Shown: one piece after another, positions 17,528-25,029 of the stretch | Position numbering within the stretch: the first letter of the stretch is position 1 | Layout of the letters: the number at the start of each line of letters is the position of its first letter | NCBI GenBank assembly: GCA_002292345.1 | Contig: DBBT01000087.1 | Location: forward strand, 1-48,332 | Direction of reading: 5' to 3' | DNA: 48,332 nt | Source of the DNA: Opitutia bacterium UBA977 | GTDB lineage: Bacteria; Verrucomicrobiota; Verrucomicrobiia; Opitutales; Coraliomargaritaceae | Notes under the pieces: generated by a model | The model's input: the letters and a program-made list of their open reading frames with translations, nothing else | Databases searched by the model: none | Told to the model about the DNA's origin: nothing | Position numbers and translations under genes: made by a program

Positions 17528-18274
17528 CTACTCGCTACGGAGCTGGGAGGGCGAGATGCCGAACTCGTTCTTGAAACTGCGACTGAAATTGGTCGGCTCC
17601 AGATACCCAACCTGAAAGGCGACCTCGGAAACCGGCAGGTTGCTGTTTTCAAGTAGGTCGCGGGCGCGGTTCAGCCGCATGGATCGAATCAATTCCTGCG
17701 GCGTTTGATTCGTCATGGCTTTCAAGTTCCGTTGAAGCGTCCGTTCCGCCATATTCATCGCCGTCGAAAGCGACTCCACCTTAAAATCCGGGTCGGACAT
17801 ATGCTCGCCCACCTGCTTAACAATACGTTCCATAAAGCGATCTTCAAAGGGGACCGCCTCAATGCCACCGGTGTCATCAACCTGCTGTAAAATCCGGTTG
17901 CGGTAGTTGCGGCGGGACTCCAGCAGGTTGCGCACGCGCATTTTCAAAATCGGAACGGAAAAGGGCTTACTGATGTAATCGTTCGCTCCGTGCTCCAGTC
18001 CTTCGATCTGCTCATCCTCTTTGCTGCGGGCGGTCAGCATCACGACCGGTATATGGTTGGTCACTTCGTTGGTCTTGAGCTCTTTGCACAGATCCAGCCC
18101 GAACATGACGGGCATCACGACATCCGTAATCACCAAATCGGGGACATGCAGCACCGCCAGCTCCAAGCCCTCACGGCCATCTTTTGCCAACAACACTTCA
18201 TAGTCATCTTCGAGTTCAGTCTGAAGAACCAATCGCAGGTCCTCGTTGTCTTCCACGACCAGAATTGTTTCCAT
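17528..18274 (-). CDS. Response regulator 1, receiver plus AraC-type DNA-binding domain
   Basis: A 248-residue regulator. The receiver is residues 1-120, with acidic pocket E8/D9, phospho-acceptor D51 (VITD) and conserved lysine in SKPFSV. The AraC-type double helix-turn-helix is residues ~145-248 (LSTAMNMAERTLQRNLKAM, then VSEVAFQVGYLEPTNFSRSF). This is the output half of a hybrid two-component system as a separate protein. It differs from the regulator at 19585-20331 at only about 11 of 248 positions, so it is a recent duplicate. It has no kinase beside it but has module c upstream, suggesting autoregulation. Differences in the DNA-binding half (K to N near 191, S to P near 222, KKQFGF to KNEFGI) might tune binding. 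Cytoplasmic. Confidence 0.94.
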   Translation of the reverse strand: METILVVEDNEDLRLVLQTELEDDYEVLLAKDGREGLELAVLHVPDLVITDVVMPVMFGLDLCKELKTNEVTNHIPVVMLTARSKEDEQIEGLEHGANDYISKPFSVPILKMRVRNLLESRRNYRNRILQQVDDTGGIEAVPFEDRFMERIVKQVGEHMSDPDFKVESLSTAMNMAERTLQRNLKAMTNQTPQELIRSMRLNRARDLLENSNLPVSEVAFQVGYLEPTNFSRSFKNEFGISPSQLRSE

Positions 18275-18346
18275 ATTTCTCCATCTCCCTTAATTTTTGC
18301 CGGCTGGTGGGGTATCTGCTCCGCGCCTCTCAACATTCGGTAACAC

Positions 18347-18412
18347 AATATACCACCGGCATGCACGGTTGCGGTAATCATCACACGACATAAGGTTGAT
18401 CATTCTGCGACA
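18347..18412 (-). promoter_or_regulatory. Regulatory module c: tandem 22-bp operator and -10 box upstream of response regulator 1
   Basis: Minus-strand half-sites TGTCG-N4-ATGAT at 18412-18399 and 18390-18377 are 22 bp apart. TATATT at 18352-18347 keeps the fixed spacing. The regulator gene starts about 75 bp beyond, with GGAGA just before its ATG. The ~180 bp around it are also nearly identical to those around module a. Confidence 0.78.
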
Positions 18413-18464
18413 GTATTCAGGAAGTGACAAAAACGGCTTCCTCGCACATATCGCACGCAAAGAC

Positions 18465-18496
18465 AAAAAAAGCCCCGTAAAAATACGAGGCTTTGG
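18465..18496 (-). terminator. Rho-independent terminator of the PEP-CTERM gene
   Basis: Read on the minus strand, AAAGCCTCGTA and TACGGGGCTTT form a long stem (one mismatch) around a T-rich loop, followed by a run of T. It lies just past the PEP-CTERM stop at 18506. Confidence 0.75.
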
Positions 18497-18505
18497 TTTA
18501 AATGC

Positions 18506-19387
18506 TTATAATGCCCTGCGACGGCGTAGCATCACCGAGCCCAATGCCAGCAAGCCGCCGATGAGTGCGTAGCAGCCGGACTCGGGAATGATGGTCAAGG
18601 TGATCACATCATTACCTAAGTCCTGAGTCACGAAACTACCCGCATAAGCACCTTCTGTCACATTGACAGTTCCAAACGCGGAGCTAATTCCAGCTCCACC
18701 AGTGACATCTGCCAAGGTAATCGTGGTGTTGTGAGTGCCTGTATAACCAGTAAGATCGACCGCGAGCGTTCCGCTAGCTGCGGTCAAGGAACCGAGACTC
18801 AGCGTCTTAACTCCGGTGGCGTTGAACTCGAAGCTCAATGTGCCGTTGCTACCGAATGTAAAACCGCCACCGGTGGCAGAGAGAGCCGCATCGCCTATTA
18901 TATTGAGTGCGGCGTTCCCCGTATTCGATCCAAAATTAGCACTAGCCACACTTAAGCTGCCAGAGCTCAGGTTAATGAAAGTATCTCCTGTGCCCCCACC
19001 ACCAGCGACTATTTCACCCTGTGCCGTAAAAGCGCCACCCTGCACATTTAATACGACCGTGCCAGCCGTGTGTTGGCCAATATTGTTCGGTCCGGTAGTG
19101 GTATTAATTGATCCACCATTAATATCCAGTCGCCAGAGCGAAGCTGCAGAACCGTTAAGCCCCATGCTAAGACGATCGAATGTGCGATCTTGCGCGTTTT
19201 GGAAGACTGGATTATTGGCCTCATTACGGATGAATGCTGTATCACCAGCCCCGGGCACACTCCCCCCACTCCAGTTTGTAGCTTCATTAAAGTTACCATT
19301 TGAGCTTCCGTCCCAGGATATACTAGCGGCAAACGAGTTGCCCGCCATCGCGCCAATGCTGATTAATCCTGCAATTATTTTTTTCAT
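18506..19387 (-). CDS. PEP-CTERM sorting-domain surface protein with beta-strand repeats
   Basis: A 293-residue exported protein. A signal peptide (1-20, ending NSFAA) is followed by SWDGSSNGNFNEATNWSGG and further Gly/Ser/Thr/Asn-rich beta-strand sequence like the autotransporter-associated beta-strand repeats of Verrucomicrobiota. The C-terminus has the tripartite PEP-CTERM layout: PES motif, hydrophobic helix (CYALIGGLLALGSVML) and RRRR. Exosortase/archaeosortase-type enzymes process this tail in known systems; none is in the window. A strong Shine-Dalgarno (AAGGAG, 8 nt before ATG) is present. Module d lies upstream and a terminator downstream, so it is monocistronic. A role as a glycan-induced surface or matrix protein is inferred from the regulation. 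Confidence 0.88.
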   Translation of the reverse strand: MKKIIAGLISIGAMAGNSFAASISWDGSSNGNFNEATNWSGGSVPGAGDTAFIRNEANNPVFQNAQDRTFDRLSMGLNGSAASLWRLDINGGSINTTTGPNNIGQHTAGTVVLNVQGGAFTAQGEIVAGGGGTGDTFINLSSGSLSVASANFGSNTGNAALNIIGDAALSATGGGFTFGSNGTLSFEFNATGVKTLSLGSLTAASGTLAVDLTGYTGTHNTTITLADVTGGAGISSAFGTVNVTEGAYAGSFVTQDLGNDVITLTIIPESGCYALIGGLLALGSVMLRRRRAL

Positions 19388-19412
19388 ATATAGGTCTCCT
19401 TAGGGTTGTTTC

Positions 19413-19434
19413 GGTTCTGTCAAATGTCAGAACC
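19413..19434. other. Hairpin in the PEP-CTERM gene leader
   Basis: A perfect 7-bp inverted repeat, GGTTCTG and CAGAACC with an 8-nt loop, lies about 12 bp before the Shine-Dalgarno of the PEP-CTERM gene. It would form in the 5' leader of the transcript from module d. Function unknown. Confidence 0.45.
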
Positions 19435-19502
19435 CTGTATTGTTATTCTCTCGATGTTTCCGGAAGTAACCCGATCACGTTCCGATCTCCCATTCACGAA
19501 TA

Positions 19503-19568
19503 ACTATACCCTATTTATGAAACATAGCGGTAATCACCACGCGACAAAAGGCTGATCATTTCGCGACA
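19503..19568 (-). promoter_or_regulatory. Regulatory module d: tandem 22-bp operator and -10 box upstream of the PEP-CTERM gene
   Basis: Minus-strand half-sites TGTCG-N4-ATGAT (19568-19555) and TGTCG-N4-GTGAT (19546-19533) are 22 bp apart. TATAGT (19508-19503) follows at exactly the shared spacing. Here the bases between the operator and the -10 box are unrelated to modules a-c. Conservation of only the half-sites, their spacing and the -10 position therefore argues for function rather than recent copying. Confidence 0.78.
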
Positions 19569-19584
19569 AAAGAAATGCCAGAAT

Positions 19585-20331
19585 CTATTCGCTGCGGAGT
19601 TGGGAGGGTGAGAAGCCGAACTGTTTCTTGAAACTGCGACTAAAATTGGTCGGCTCCAGATACCCCACCTGAAAAGCGACCTCGGAAACCGACAAGTTGC
19701 TGTTTTCAAGTAGGTCGCGGGCGCGGTTCAGCCGCATGGATCGAATCAATTCCTGCGGCGTTTGATTCGTCATGGCTTTCAACTTCCGTTGAAGCGTCCG
19801 TTCGGCCATATTCATCGCCGTCGAAAGCGACTCCACTCTGAAATCCGGATCGGACATCTGCTCGCCCACCTGCTTAACAATACGTTCCATAAAGCGATCT
19901 TCAAAGGGGACCGCCTCAATGCCACCGGTTGCATCGACCTGCTGCAAAATCCGGTTGCGGTAGTTGCGGCGGGACTCCAGCAGGTTGCGCACGCGCATTT
20001 TCAAAATCGGAACGGAAAAGGGCTTACTGATGTAATCGTTCGCTCCGTGCTCCAGTCCTTCGATCTGCTCATCCTCTTTGCTGCGGGCGGTCAGCATCAC
20101 GACCGGAATATGGTTGGTCACTTCGTTGGTCTTGAGCTCTTTGCACAACTCCAGCCCGAACATGACGGGCATCATGATATCCGTAATCACCAAATCGGGG
20201 ACATGCAGCACCGCCAGCTCCAAGCCCTCACGGCCATCTTTTGCCAGCAACACTTCATAGTCATCTTCGAGTTCAGTCTGAAGCACCAGCCGTAGATCCT
20301 CGTTATCTTCTACGACCAGAATCGTTTCCAT
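19585..20331 (-). CDS. Response regulator 2, receiver plus AraC-type DNA-binding domain, partner of the adjacent kinase
   Basis: A 248-residue regulator with the same layout as regulator 1: receiver with E8/D9 and phospho-acceptor D51, and a C-terminal AraC double helix-turn-helix ending in FSPSQLRSE. It begins 17 bp after the kinase stop (20349), so the two form a kinase-regulator operon. In hybrid two-component systems of glycan-degrading Bacteroidetes these modules are fused into one protein; here they are split. It is probably the ancestral copy, with regulator 1 the duplicate. Its likely targets are the four modules. There is no module between it and the kinase. Confidence 0.94.
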   Translation of the reverse strand: METILVVEDNEDLRLVLQTELEDDYEVLLAKDGREGLELAVLHVPDLVITDIMMPVMFGLELCKELKTNEVTNHIPVVMLTARSKEDEQIEGLEHGANDYISKPFSVPILKMRVRNLLESRRNYRNRILQQVDATGGIEAVPFEDRFMERIVKQVGEQMSDPDFRVESLSTAMNMAERTLQRKLKAMTNQTPQELIRSMRLNRARDLLENSNLSVSEVAFQVGYLEPTNFSRSFKKQFGFSPSQLRSE

Positions 20332-20348
20332 GTCCGCTGTTTGTTCGC

Positions 20349-22490
20349 TTATTGTTTGTCACCTTTTAGCAGGGGTATTTCTACTGTAAATCTGGAGCCT
20401 TGCCCATCGGCAATCGGACTGACAACCGCCACCCGACCACCCAGTAGCTCAGCCACTTCGTGAACCAGTGCCAGACCGAGACCGGAGCCAATCGTCTGTC
20501 GCGCGGACGACGATTGACCGCGATAATGCTGGTCGAAAATATGCGGAAGGTCCTCGGCGGCAATGCCAGGCCCCGTGTCTTCTACGAAAAAAATAAGCGC
20601 ATGACGGACCGTAGAGAAACCAACAACTACCCGCCCGGCGGATGGCGTGAATTTGATCGCATTGCTGATCAAATTGCCGAGCATGCGCTTCAGTGCCTGA
20701 GGATCTATGCGCGCCAACAGACTCTCTTCTACGGGCTCAAATGACAGTTCGATTCCTTTCTCTTCGGCCAGCGGGCGCATGGAATCAATGATCGAGCTAA
20801 TATGAACCACCAGCTCCACCTCCACGGGGTTGACCTTCATTTGCCCATCCTGAATTCGGCGCAAATCCAGGATTTGCTCAACGAGTTGCTGCAACTCGTA
20901 CACATTCTTGAGCGCCACTCCCAGATACGTCTTTAGCTTCCCTTCGCCGACCTCCTTCATCGCCCGCTCAATGGGCACAGGAATAACAGTCAGCGGGGTT
21001 CGGAGTTCATGAGATATCTGGCTGAACAATCGCAACTTCATCTGTTCGAACTCGGTCTGGCTGCGCTCGTGTGCAATACGTAACTTGAGTCGTTGCAGGC
21101 TGAGCTGGCGATGCACTGCCCATATAAGCAAAAGCAGCAGAGCCAGTGTTGCCGACGCAATAATCGCGCGCCCCTTTCCTTTTGCCCAACGCAACTCCAT
21201 TTCGGCATCGAGCGTTACGATTTCATCAAGCCGATGCTTCAACCGGCTCTGTCGCTCAATCAAATTCAACCATTCAATCATCTGCAATACCGGTCGACCG
21301 CTGGCAAGCCCATCCGCCAGGAAGCCAGCAAGCCGTTCGGCCTCCTCTGGAAACCCATGAAGGCGGATTGCCTTCACTGGATGTGCCTGTTCACGCATGC
21401 TGATGCTTGCTTCGCTCAATGCCAAAATCTTGTGACCGTTACGTTCCGCAAAACCACTGACCTTCAAGCGCAGCCAGCGTCCCTTAAAGGCAAATAGAGG
21501 AATGCGAACAGGATTGTCGCCGGGATTTCCACCCGTCCATTCTGCCTTATGAATCGGTATCCATGACGTCCTTCCATCAACTTCCTGAGCGCCGAAAACC
21601 TCAATCTTTCCCGGGAAACCATAGCCAGGAACAATGCTCCCGCTCGGCGGCGTTGCGGGAAACAGCGTGAGCCATCCCATCCACTGCTCACTCCCCAAAT
21701 CAAGCTCGATCAGACAATCTTCCTTTGGAGGTTGCTCGAAGGTTACCGAAAACGCGTTATTGGCCTCCTCCTCCTGGTTTCCGCGCGCTAAACCAAGCGG
21801 CATTCCCAAACCGGTCTTTTGATCAGCCAGATAGTCCTTGCTCCAATAAGGCCGCGATTCAAACGAGGGCTCAGCTACAATTTTTAGGGCCCTCCAAATA
21901 TCCTTCTCTATTATACAGAAAACCTCGCCCAGAGCAAAAAACTCCCGACCGCCCTCGACCGCACCACGATACACGTCAATTCGGATTGAGGCACACTGAG
22001 GCGCGGGAATATCGATCCGCAAAGGAACATGGGTCGGATCGGGGCAATCCTCATCCATCCACTCTGCCACCGTTTCGCAGGTTCCGTCCTTGAATTGCTT
22101 GGATACGCGGAAACGGCGTGGGAAACCGTAGCCATGTAGCGTGCCCTGCCGGGGATCAATCGCCGGAACCAACACCACTTGTTCGACTTTCGCAATAGAG
22201 GACCAAGTCACCTCTGCGGACCACCGCGGTGATTCCGGCATTCCGTCTATGACTGGCAGATAATCGCCGTGGAAACCGTAAGTATCCAGCTGTCTGGTTT
22301 CGTTAAAATCCGGCAAGCCGGCCAATTCAGCCCGGACTTGAGCTGCTTCAACAGTCAGCGCCTTGCGCGCCTTTGGCAGTTTGAACCACGGCACTTCCTT
22401 GGAGTGCGTACTTATGGTGAACGCCAGCGCGGTAGCACACAGCAACAAAATTGAAGTTCCAATTAAAACGCTGCCAGTTCTGTTCCGCAT
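20349..22490 (-). CDS. Membrane sensor histidine kinase with large periplasmic sensor region
   Basis: A 713-residue kinase. An N-terminal membrane anchor (about 7-27) precedes ~410 periplasmic residues, a second membrane helix (440-460) and a short coiled-coil. The HisKA domain has phospho-acceptor H494 in SHELRTPLT. The ATPase domain shows NLISNAIKFTP (N box), VEDTGPGIAAEDLP (G1), FDQHYRG (F box) and GSGLGLALV (G2). The periplasmic part contains two similar beta-rich units, each with a GYGFP motif (120-124 and 289-293). The second has IELDLGSEQWMGWLTLFPA, resembling F5/8 type C folds. It lacks the beta-propeller sensor of classical hybrid systems. It probably senses a glycan fragment and phosphorylates response regulator 2. 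Confidence 0.93.
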   Translation of the reverse strand: MRNRTGSVLIGTSILLLCATALAFTISTHSKEVPWFKLPKARKALTVEAAQVRAELAGLPDFNETRQLDTYGFHGDYLPVIDGMPESPRWSAEVTWSSIAKVEQVVLVPAIDPRQGTLHGYGFPRRFRVSKQFKDGTCETVAEWMDEDCPDPTHVPLRIDIPAPQCASIRIDVYRGAVEGGREFFALGEVFCIIEKDIWRALKIVAEPSFESRPYWSKDYLADQKTGLGMPLGLARGNQEEEANNAFSVTFEQPPKEDCLIELDLGSEQWMGWLTLFPATPPSGSIVPGYGFPGKIEVFGAQEVDGRTSWIPIHKAEWTGGNPGDNPVRIPLFAFKGRWLRLKVSGFAERNGHKILALSEASISMREQAHPVKAIRLHGFPEEAERLAGFLADGLASGRPVLQMIEWLNLIERQSRLKHRLDEIVTLDAEMELRWAKGKGRAIIASATLALLLLLIWAVHRQLSLQRLKLRIAHERSQTEFEQMKLRLFSQISHELRTPLTVIPVPIERAMKEVGEGKLKTYLGVALKNVYELQQLVEQILDLRRIQDGQMKVNPVEVELVVHISSIIDSMRPLAEEKGIELSFEPVEESLLARIDPQALKRMLGNLISNAIKFTPSAGRVVVGFSTVRHALIFFVEDTGPGIAAEDLPHIFDQHYRGQSSSARQTIGSGLGLALVHEVAELLGGRVAVVSPIADGQGSRFTVEIPLLKGDKQ

Positions 22491-22538
22491 GATATCGCCA
22501 AGCTCTTCATTCTGTTATCTGATTTCTATTTGATCTTC

Positions 22539-22688
22539 ATGACCACTTCAAAATATGCCAAACTGGCCAAATGCTCGAATGATACAGCCCTACGCGACAT
22601 TCAGGAATTAAAGGCCAGAGCCATTTTCATTCAGAACCCCCGCAAAGGACGCAGCACAAGCTACAGGCTTCCAGGTCGCAGAAGCTAA
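22539..22688 (+). pseudogene. C-terminal remnant of a Fic-family protein
   Basis: A 49-codon plus-strand frame reads KYAKLAKCSNDTALRDIQEL, then KGRSTSYRLPGRRS and stop. This is the characteristic winged-helix tail of Fic/DUF4172-type proteins (K-C-S-x-D-T-A-L-R-D-I-Q-x-L, then G-R-S-T-S-Y-x-L). The Fic domain with HPFxxGNGR is absent; only ~50 bp separate it from the kinase start. It is a fragment left by a rearrangement, between two minus-strand genes. No function is expected. Confidence 0.65.
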
Positions 22689-22749
22689 AACCGTCAACCA
22701 TCCATACACTCAAGATGACATTTGGCTTCGGAGGCTTCGCGATTGCAAG

Positions 22750-23646
22750 CTAATTTGTCGCCTTAAAACGAAGGTGCGCAGTCACCGGAAAATGATCGGA
22801 AGGCGTGCGCCCTTCCCTGCTGGTTCTTACAATCGCAGCATTGAGTGTATGAAACTCCGCAGAGGCGAAGATGTAGTCGATCTTTGGTCCACTCGCATGC
22901 CCTTTAAATCCGTTAAAAGTACCGACAGTTGTCTCATATGGGTGAATGAAACGAAAAGTGTCCACCATTGTTAACGGCGTTGCCTCACCATTCAACTTTC
23001 CATTGCCAGTCAAATACGCGATGACGGGATTGTCTTCAGCGACATTCAAATCCCCCATCAATATAAGTGGGGCCTGGTGTGTTTGCCTGTGAAAGTGCTG
23101 CATGATCAATTCAGCGGCCTTCTCACGTGAGGGTTGCGAGCCGTCATCCATGTGCGTGTTATATACATAGAACGCCTGAGCGGTCGCCTGATCGAGCAAC
23201 CGCACCCAGGTACAGATGCGCAGATGGTGGTTGCCCCAGCTCTTCGACGGAACCTCGGGCGTATCTGAAAGCCAGAAATCACCGGTCGCCTGAACCTCGA
23301 ACCGATCCTTGCGATAGAGGATGGCTGAAAATTGCCCCGTGTGCCGCGTGCTGTCCGAGATGATTCCGACTTCAGCATATTCCGGTAACTGCTGGTTCAA
23401 CGCATCCAACTGAAAACGCACCGCTTCCTGCAAGCCCAAGACATCGGGGGCTTCATCACGGATCACGTCATACAGGAACTCTTTTCGCAGATCCCAGTGG
23501 TTCGCACCGTCATTCGCTGTTCCATTGCGAATATTGAATGACATCACCCGAAGATCGGATTCGCTCGCGTTCGCGCTTGGAACAATGAGGCCTCCAGAGC
23601 TCAACAGTATGAGCGCGACGAGCACCAGCCAGTATATTTTCTTCAT
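22750..23646 (-). CDS. Secreted endonuclease/exonuclease/phosphatase-family protein
   Basis: A 298-residue protein of the EEP (DNase I-like) superfamily. I chose the ATG at 23646 because MKKIYWLVLVALILLSSGGL forms a signal peptide, with GAAACGAG just upstream; the frame is open back to 23730. Family motifs are all present: MSFNIRNG (metal-binding Asn), GLQEA (metal-binding Glu), HMDDGS, MGDLN (Asp and Asn) and SDHFPV near the C-terminus (catalytic His). Members hydrolyse phosphodiesters in nucleic acids, lipids or sugar-phosphates. Secretion and the glycan-degradation neighbourhood suggest removal of a phosphodiester group from the substrate, but that is inference. Confidence 0.88.
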   Translation of the reverse strand: MKKIYWLVLVALILLSSGGLIVPSANASESDLRVMSFNIRNGTANDGANHWDLRKEFLYDVIRDEAPDVLGLQEAVRFQLDALNQQLPEYAEVGIISDSTRHTGQFSAILYRKDRFEVQATGDFWLSDTPEVPSKSWGNHHLRICTWVRLLDQATAQAFYVYNTHMDDGSQPSREKAAELIMQHFHRQTHQAPLILMGDLNVAEDNPVIAYLTGNGKLNGEATPLTMVDTFRFIHPYETTVGTFNGFKGHASGPKIDYIFASAEFHTLNAAIVRTSREGRTPSDHFPVTAHLRFKATN

Positions 23647-23819
23647 CTCGTTTCTTGTAATCACAGTGGCTGCGCATCCTAGCAAATGACGGGCACCACA
23701 CATATACGTGATTGCGTAAACTTTAAACACAATTGCGACAAATTTTAGAGAATTTCAGCCGCCCATAGTTTGGCGTTCCACCATCACTCAAGCCTTGAAC
23801 AGAGTCAGAGCTTCGGTTG

Positions 23820-24422
23820 CTAACGCTCAGCAGCGAGTTTGAATTGTTTATGCTCCGCTGGGGAGTGGGCGGAGTCCATCAGCTTGCGCAGTTCCGAAAT
23901 CACTTCCGGATGTTGCGAGGCGACATTCTTTGTCTCGCCGATGTCACGTGACAGATCAAACAACTCAAGCCTCGGATCCAAGTCGGTATTGGTCTTATAA
24001 AGAATCAACTTCCACTTGCCCTTAAGAATGGCGCGCTTGCCGCCCCTCTCGAAAAACTCCCAGTAGAGAGTGTCGTGTGTCGCTTGCTCACCCTGCCCCA
24101 ATAGCACGGGCACCATCGAGATTCCGTCGGTATCTGCCTGTGCTTTGGCTCCAGCCAGTTCGCGCACCGTCGGCGATATATCCCAGAATGCAGAGACATG
24201 ATCCGTGACCTGCCCAGGCTGAATCTTGCTAGGCCACCACGCGATCATCGGCGTGCGAATACCGCCACCCCACATGTCGCGCTTACCGCCGCGCAGTTCC
24301 CCGCTGGAATTGAAACTCGCACGCATATGCCCACCTTCTTCCATCGCATTGGCGACCGGCAAATCGATTTGCTCCCATTGGTTGCGCGTAATCAAACCAC
24401 TATCGAAGACTTTCTCGTCATC
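23820..24422 (-). pseudogene. C-terminal fragment of a sulfatase
   Basis: The frame is open for about 200 codons from just after an in-frame TAG (24425-24423) to the stop at 23820. It begins DDEKVFDSGLITRNQWEQID, then FNSSGELRGGKRDMWGGGIRTP, which in intact sulfatases lies in the C-terminal third. WKLILYKTNTDLDPRLELFDL and DIGETKNVASQHP complete the usual tail. The N-terminal ~300 residues, with the metal-binding aspartates and the formylglycine cysteine, are missing: the sequence upstream of the stop is unrelated. It is a truncated, inactive remnant cut off where the HipBA segment begins. Confidence 0.8.
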
Positions 24423-24425
24423 CTA

Positions 24426-24744
24426 GTCGGCCGACGGGGATGGTATTACGAACCGGTTTCTATTTTTCTAAAACGAGAAAGCGTCCCCACTGCTAGCGAT
24501 GAGGATGCTGTTACAATCCGAGGCGAAGCCGACAACCCTCAATTAGAACACTGTGCGCGCGACCATCAGGCATTGAACGAGTGACTCATCTTGATTCTCA
24601 GGCGGCACGCAGCCTATAGACAGCCAACTGTTTCAATCTACTTGGCTCAACGTAATGATGGCGTTCGCCCACACTACTTAAATGTTGACGAACGGCCACA
24701 CTTGAGGAATATTGACGTCCTACCACATTCATTACACTCAGAGC
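24426..24744. other. 319-bp gap between the sulfatase fragment and the HipBA pair
   Basis: No convincing gene is seen. A 44-codon minus-strand open frame (24732-24598, ending LKQLAVYRLRAA) starts within the antitoxin promoter region and is probably chance. TTGACG occurs twice (about 24685 and 24713) and may be part of the HipB promoter. The left side marks the breakpoint of the truncated sulfatase. Confidence 0.5.
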
Positions 24745-25029
24745 ATGAACATCATTAGCGTCAAAGACCTCGCAAGTCTGATTAAACAGGAGCGAAAAGC
24801 CCGTGCTTGGACACAGGCGGAACTTGCAGAGCGTTCCGGCGTGAGCAGAGACTGGATCATTACCCTAGAGCAAGCCAAACCAAGCGTCGAACTCGCGCTG
24901 GTATTGCGCACGCTAAAGACGCTGAATCTGCCCCTGGCGATCAACAAGCCTAACCAACCAACTCAAGACGGAATTAACCTGGACGATATTCTGAGTCAAA
25001 CGAAACAGCGAGGCAACCAGCCATCATGA
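24745..25029 (+). CDS. HipB-like antitoxin, XRE-family helix-turn-helix protein
   Basis: A 94-residue DNA-binding protein. A Cro/CI-type helix-turn-helix covers residues ~8-65: LIKQERKARAWTQAELAERS, then GVSRDWIITLEQAKPSVELA. HipB family members bind and inhibit the HipA kinase and repress the operon. The ATG at 24745 is chosen because the upstream part of the frame would need a TTG. Its stop overlaps the HipA start in an ATGA arrangement (25026-25029), so the two are translationally coupled. It is presumably autoregulated. Confidence 0.85.
   Translation: MNIISVKDLASLIKQERKARAWTQAELAERSGVSRDWIITLEQAKPSVELALVLRTLKTLNLPLAINKPNQPTQDGINLDDILSQTKQRGNQPS

Noticed and set aside
23690..23760. A fifth operator upstream of the EEP gene
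   Set aside because: One TGTCG is followed by TGTGT instead of ATGAT, there is no second half-site at 22 bp, and the TATATG box is at another distance.
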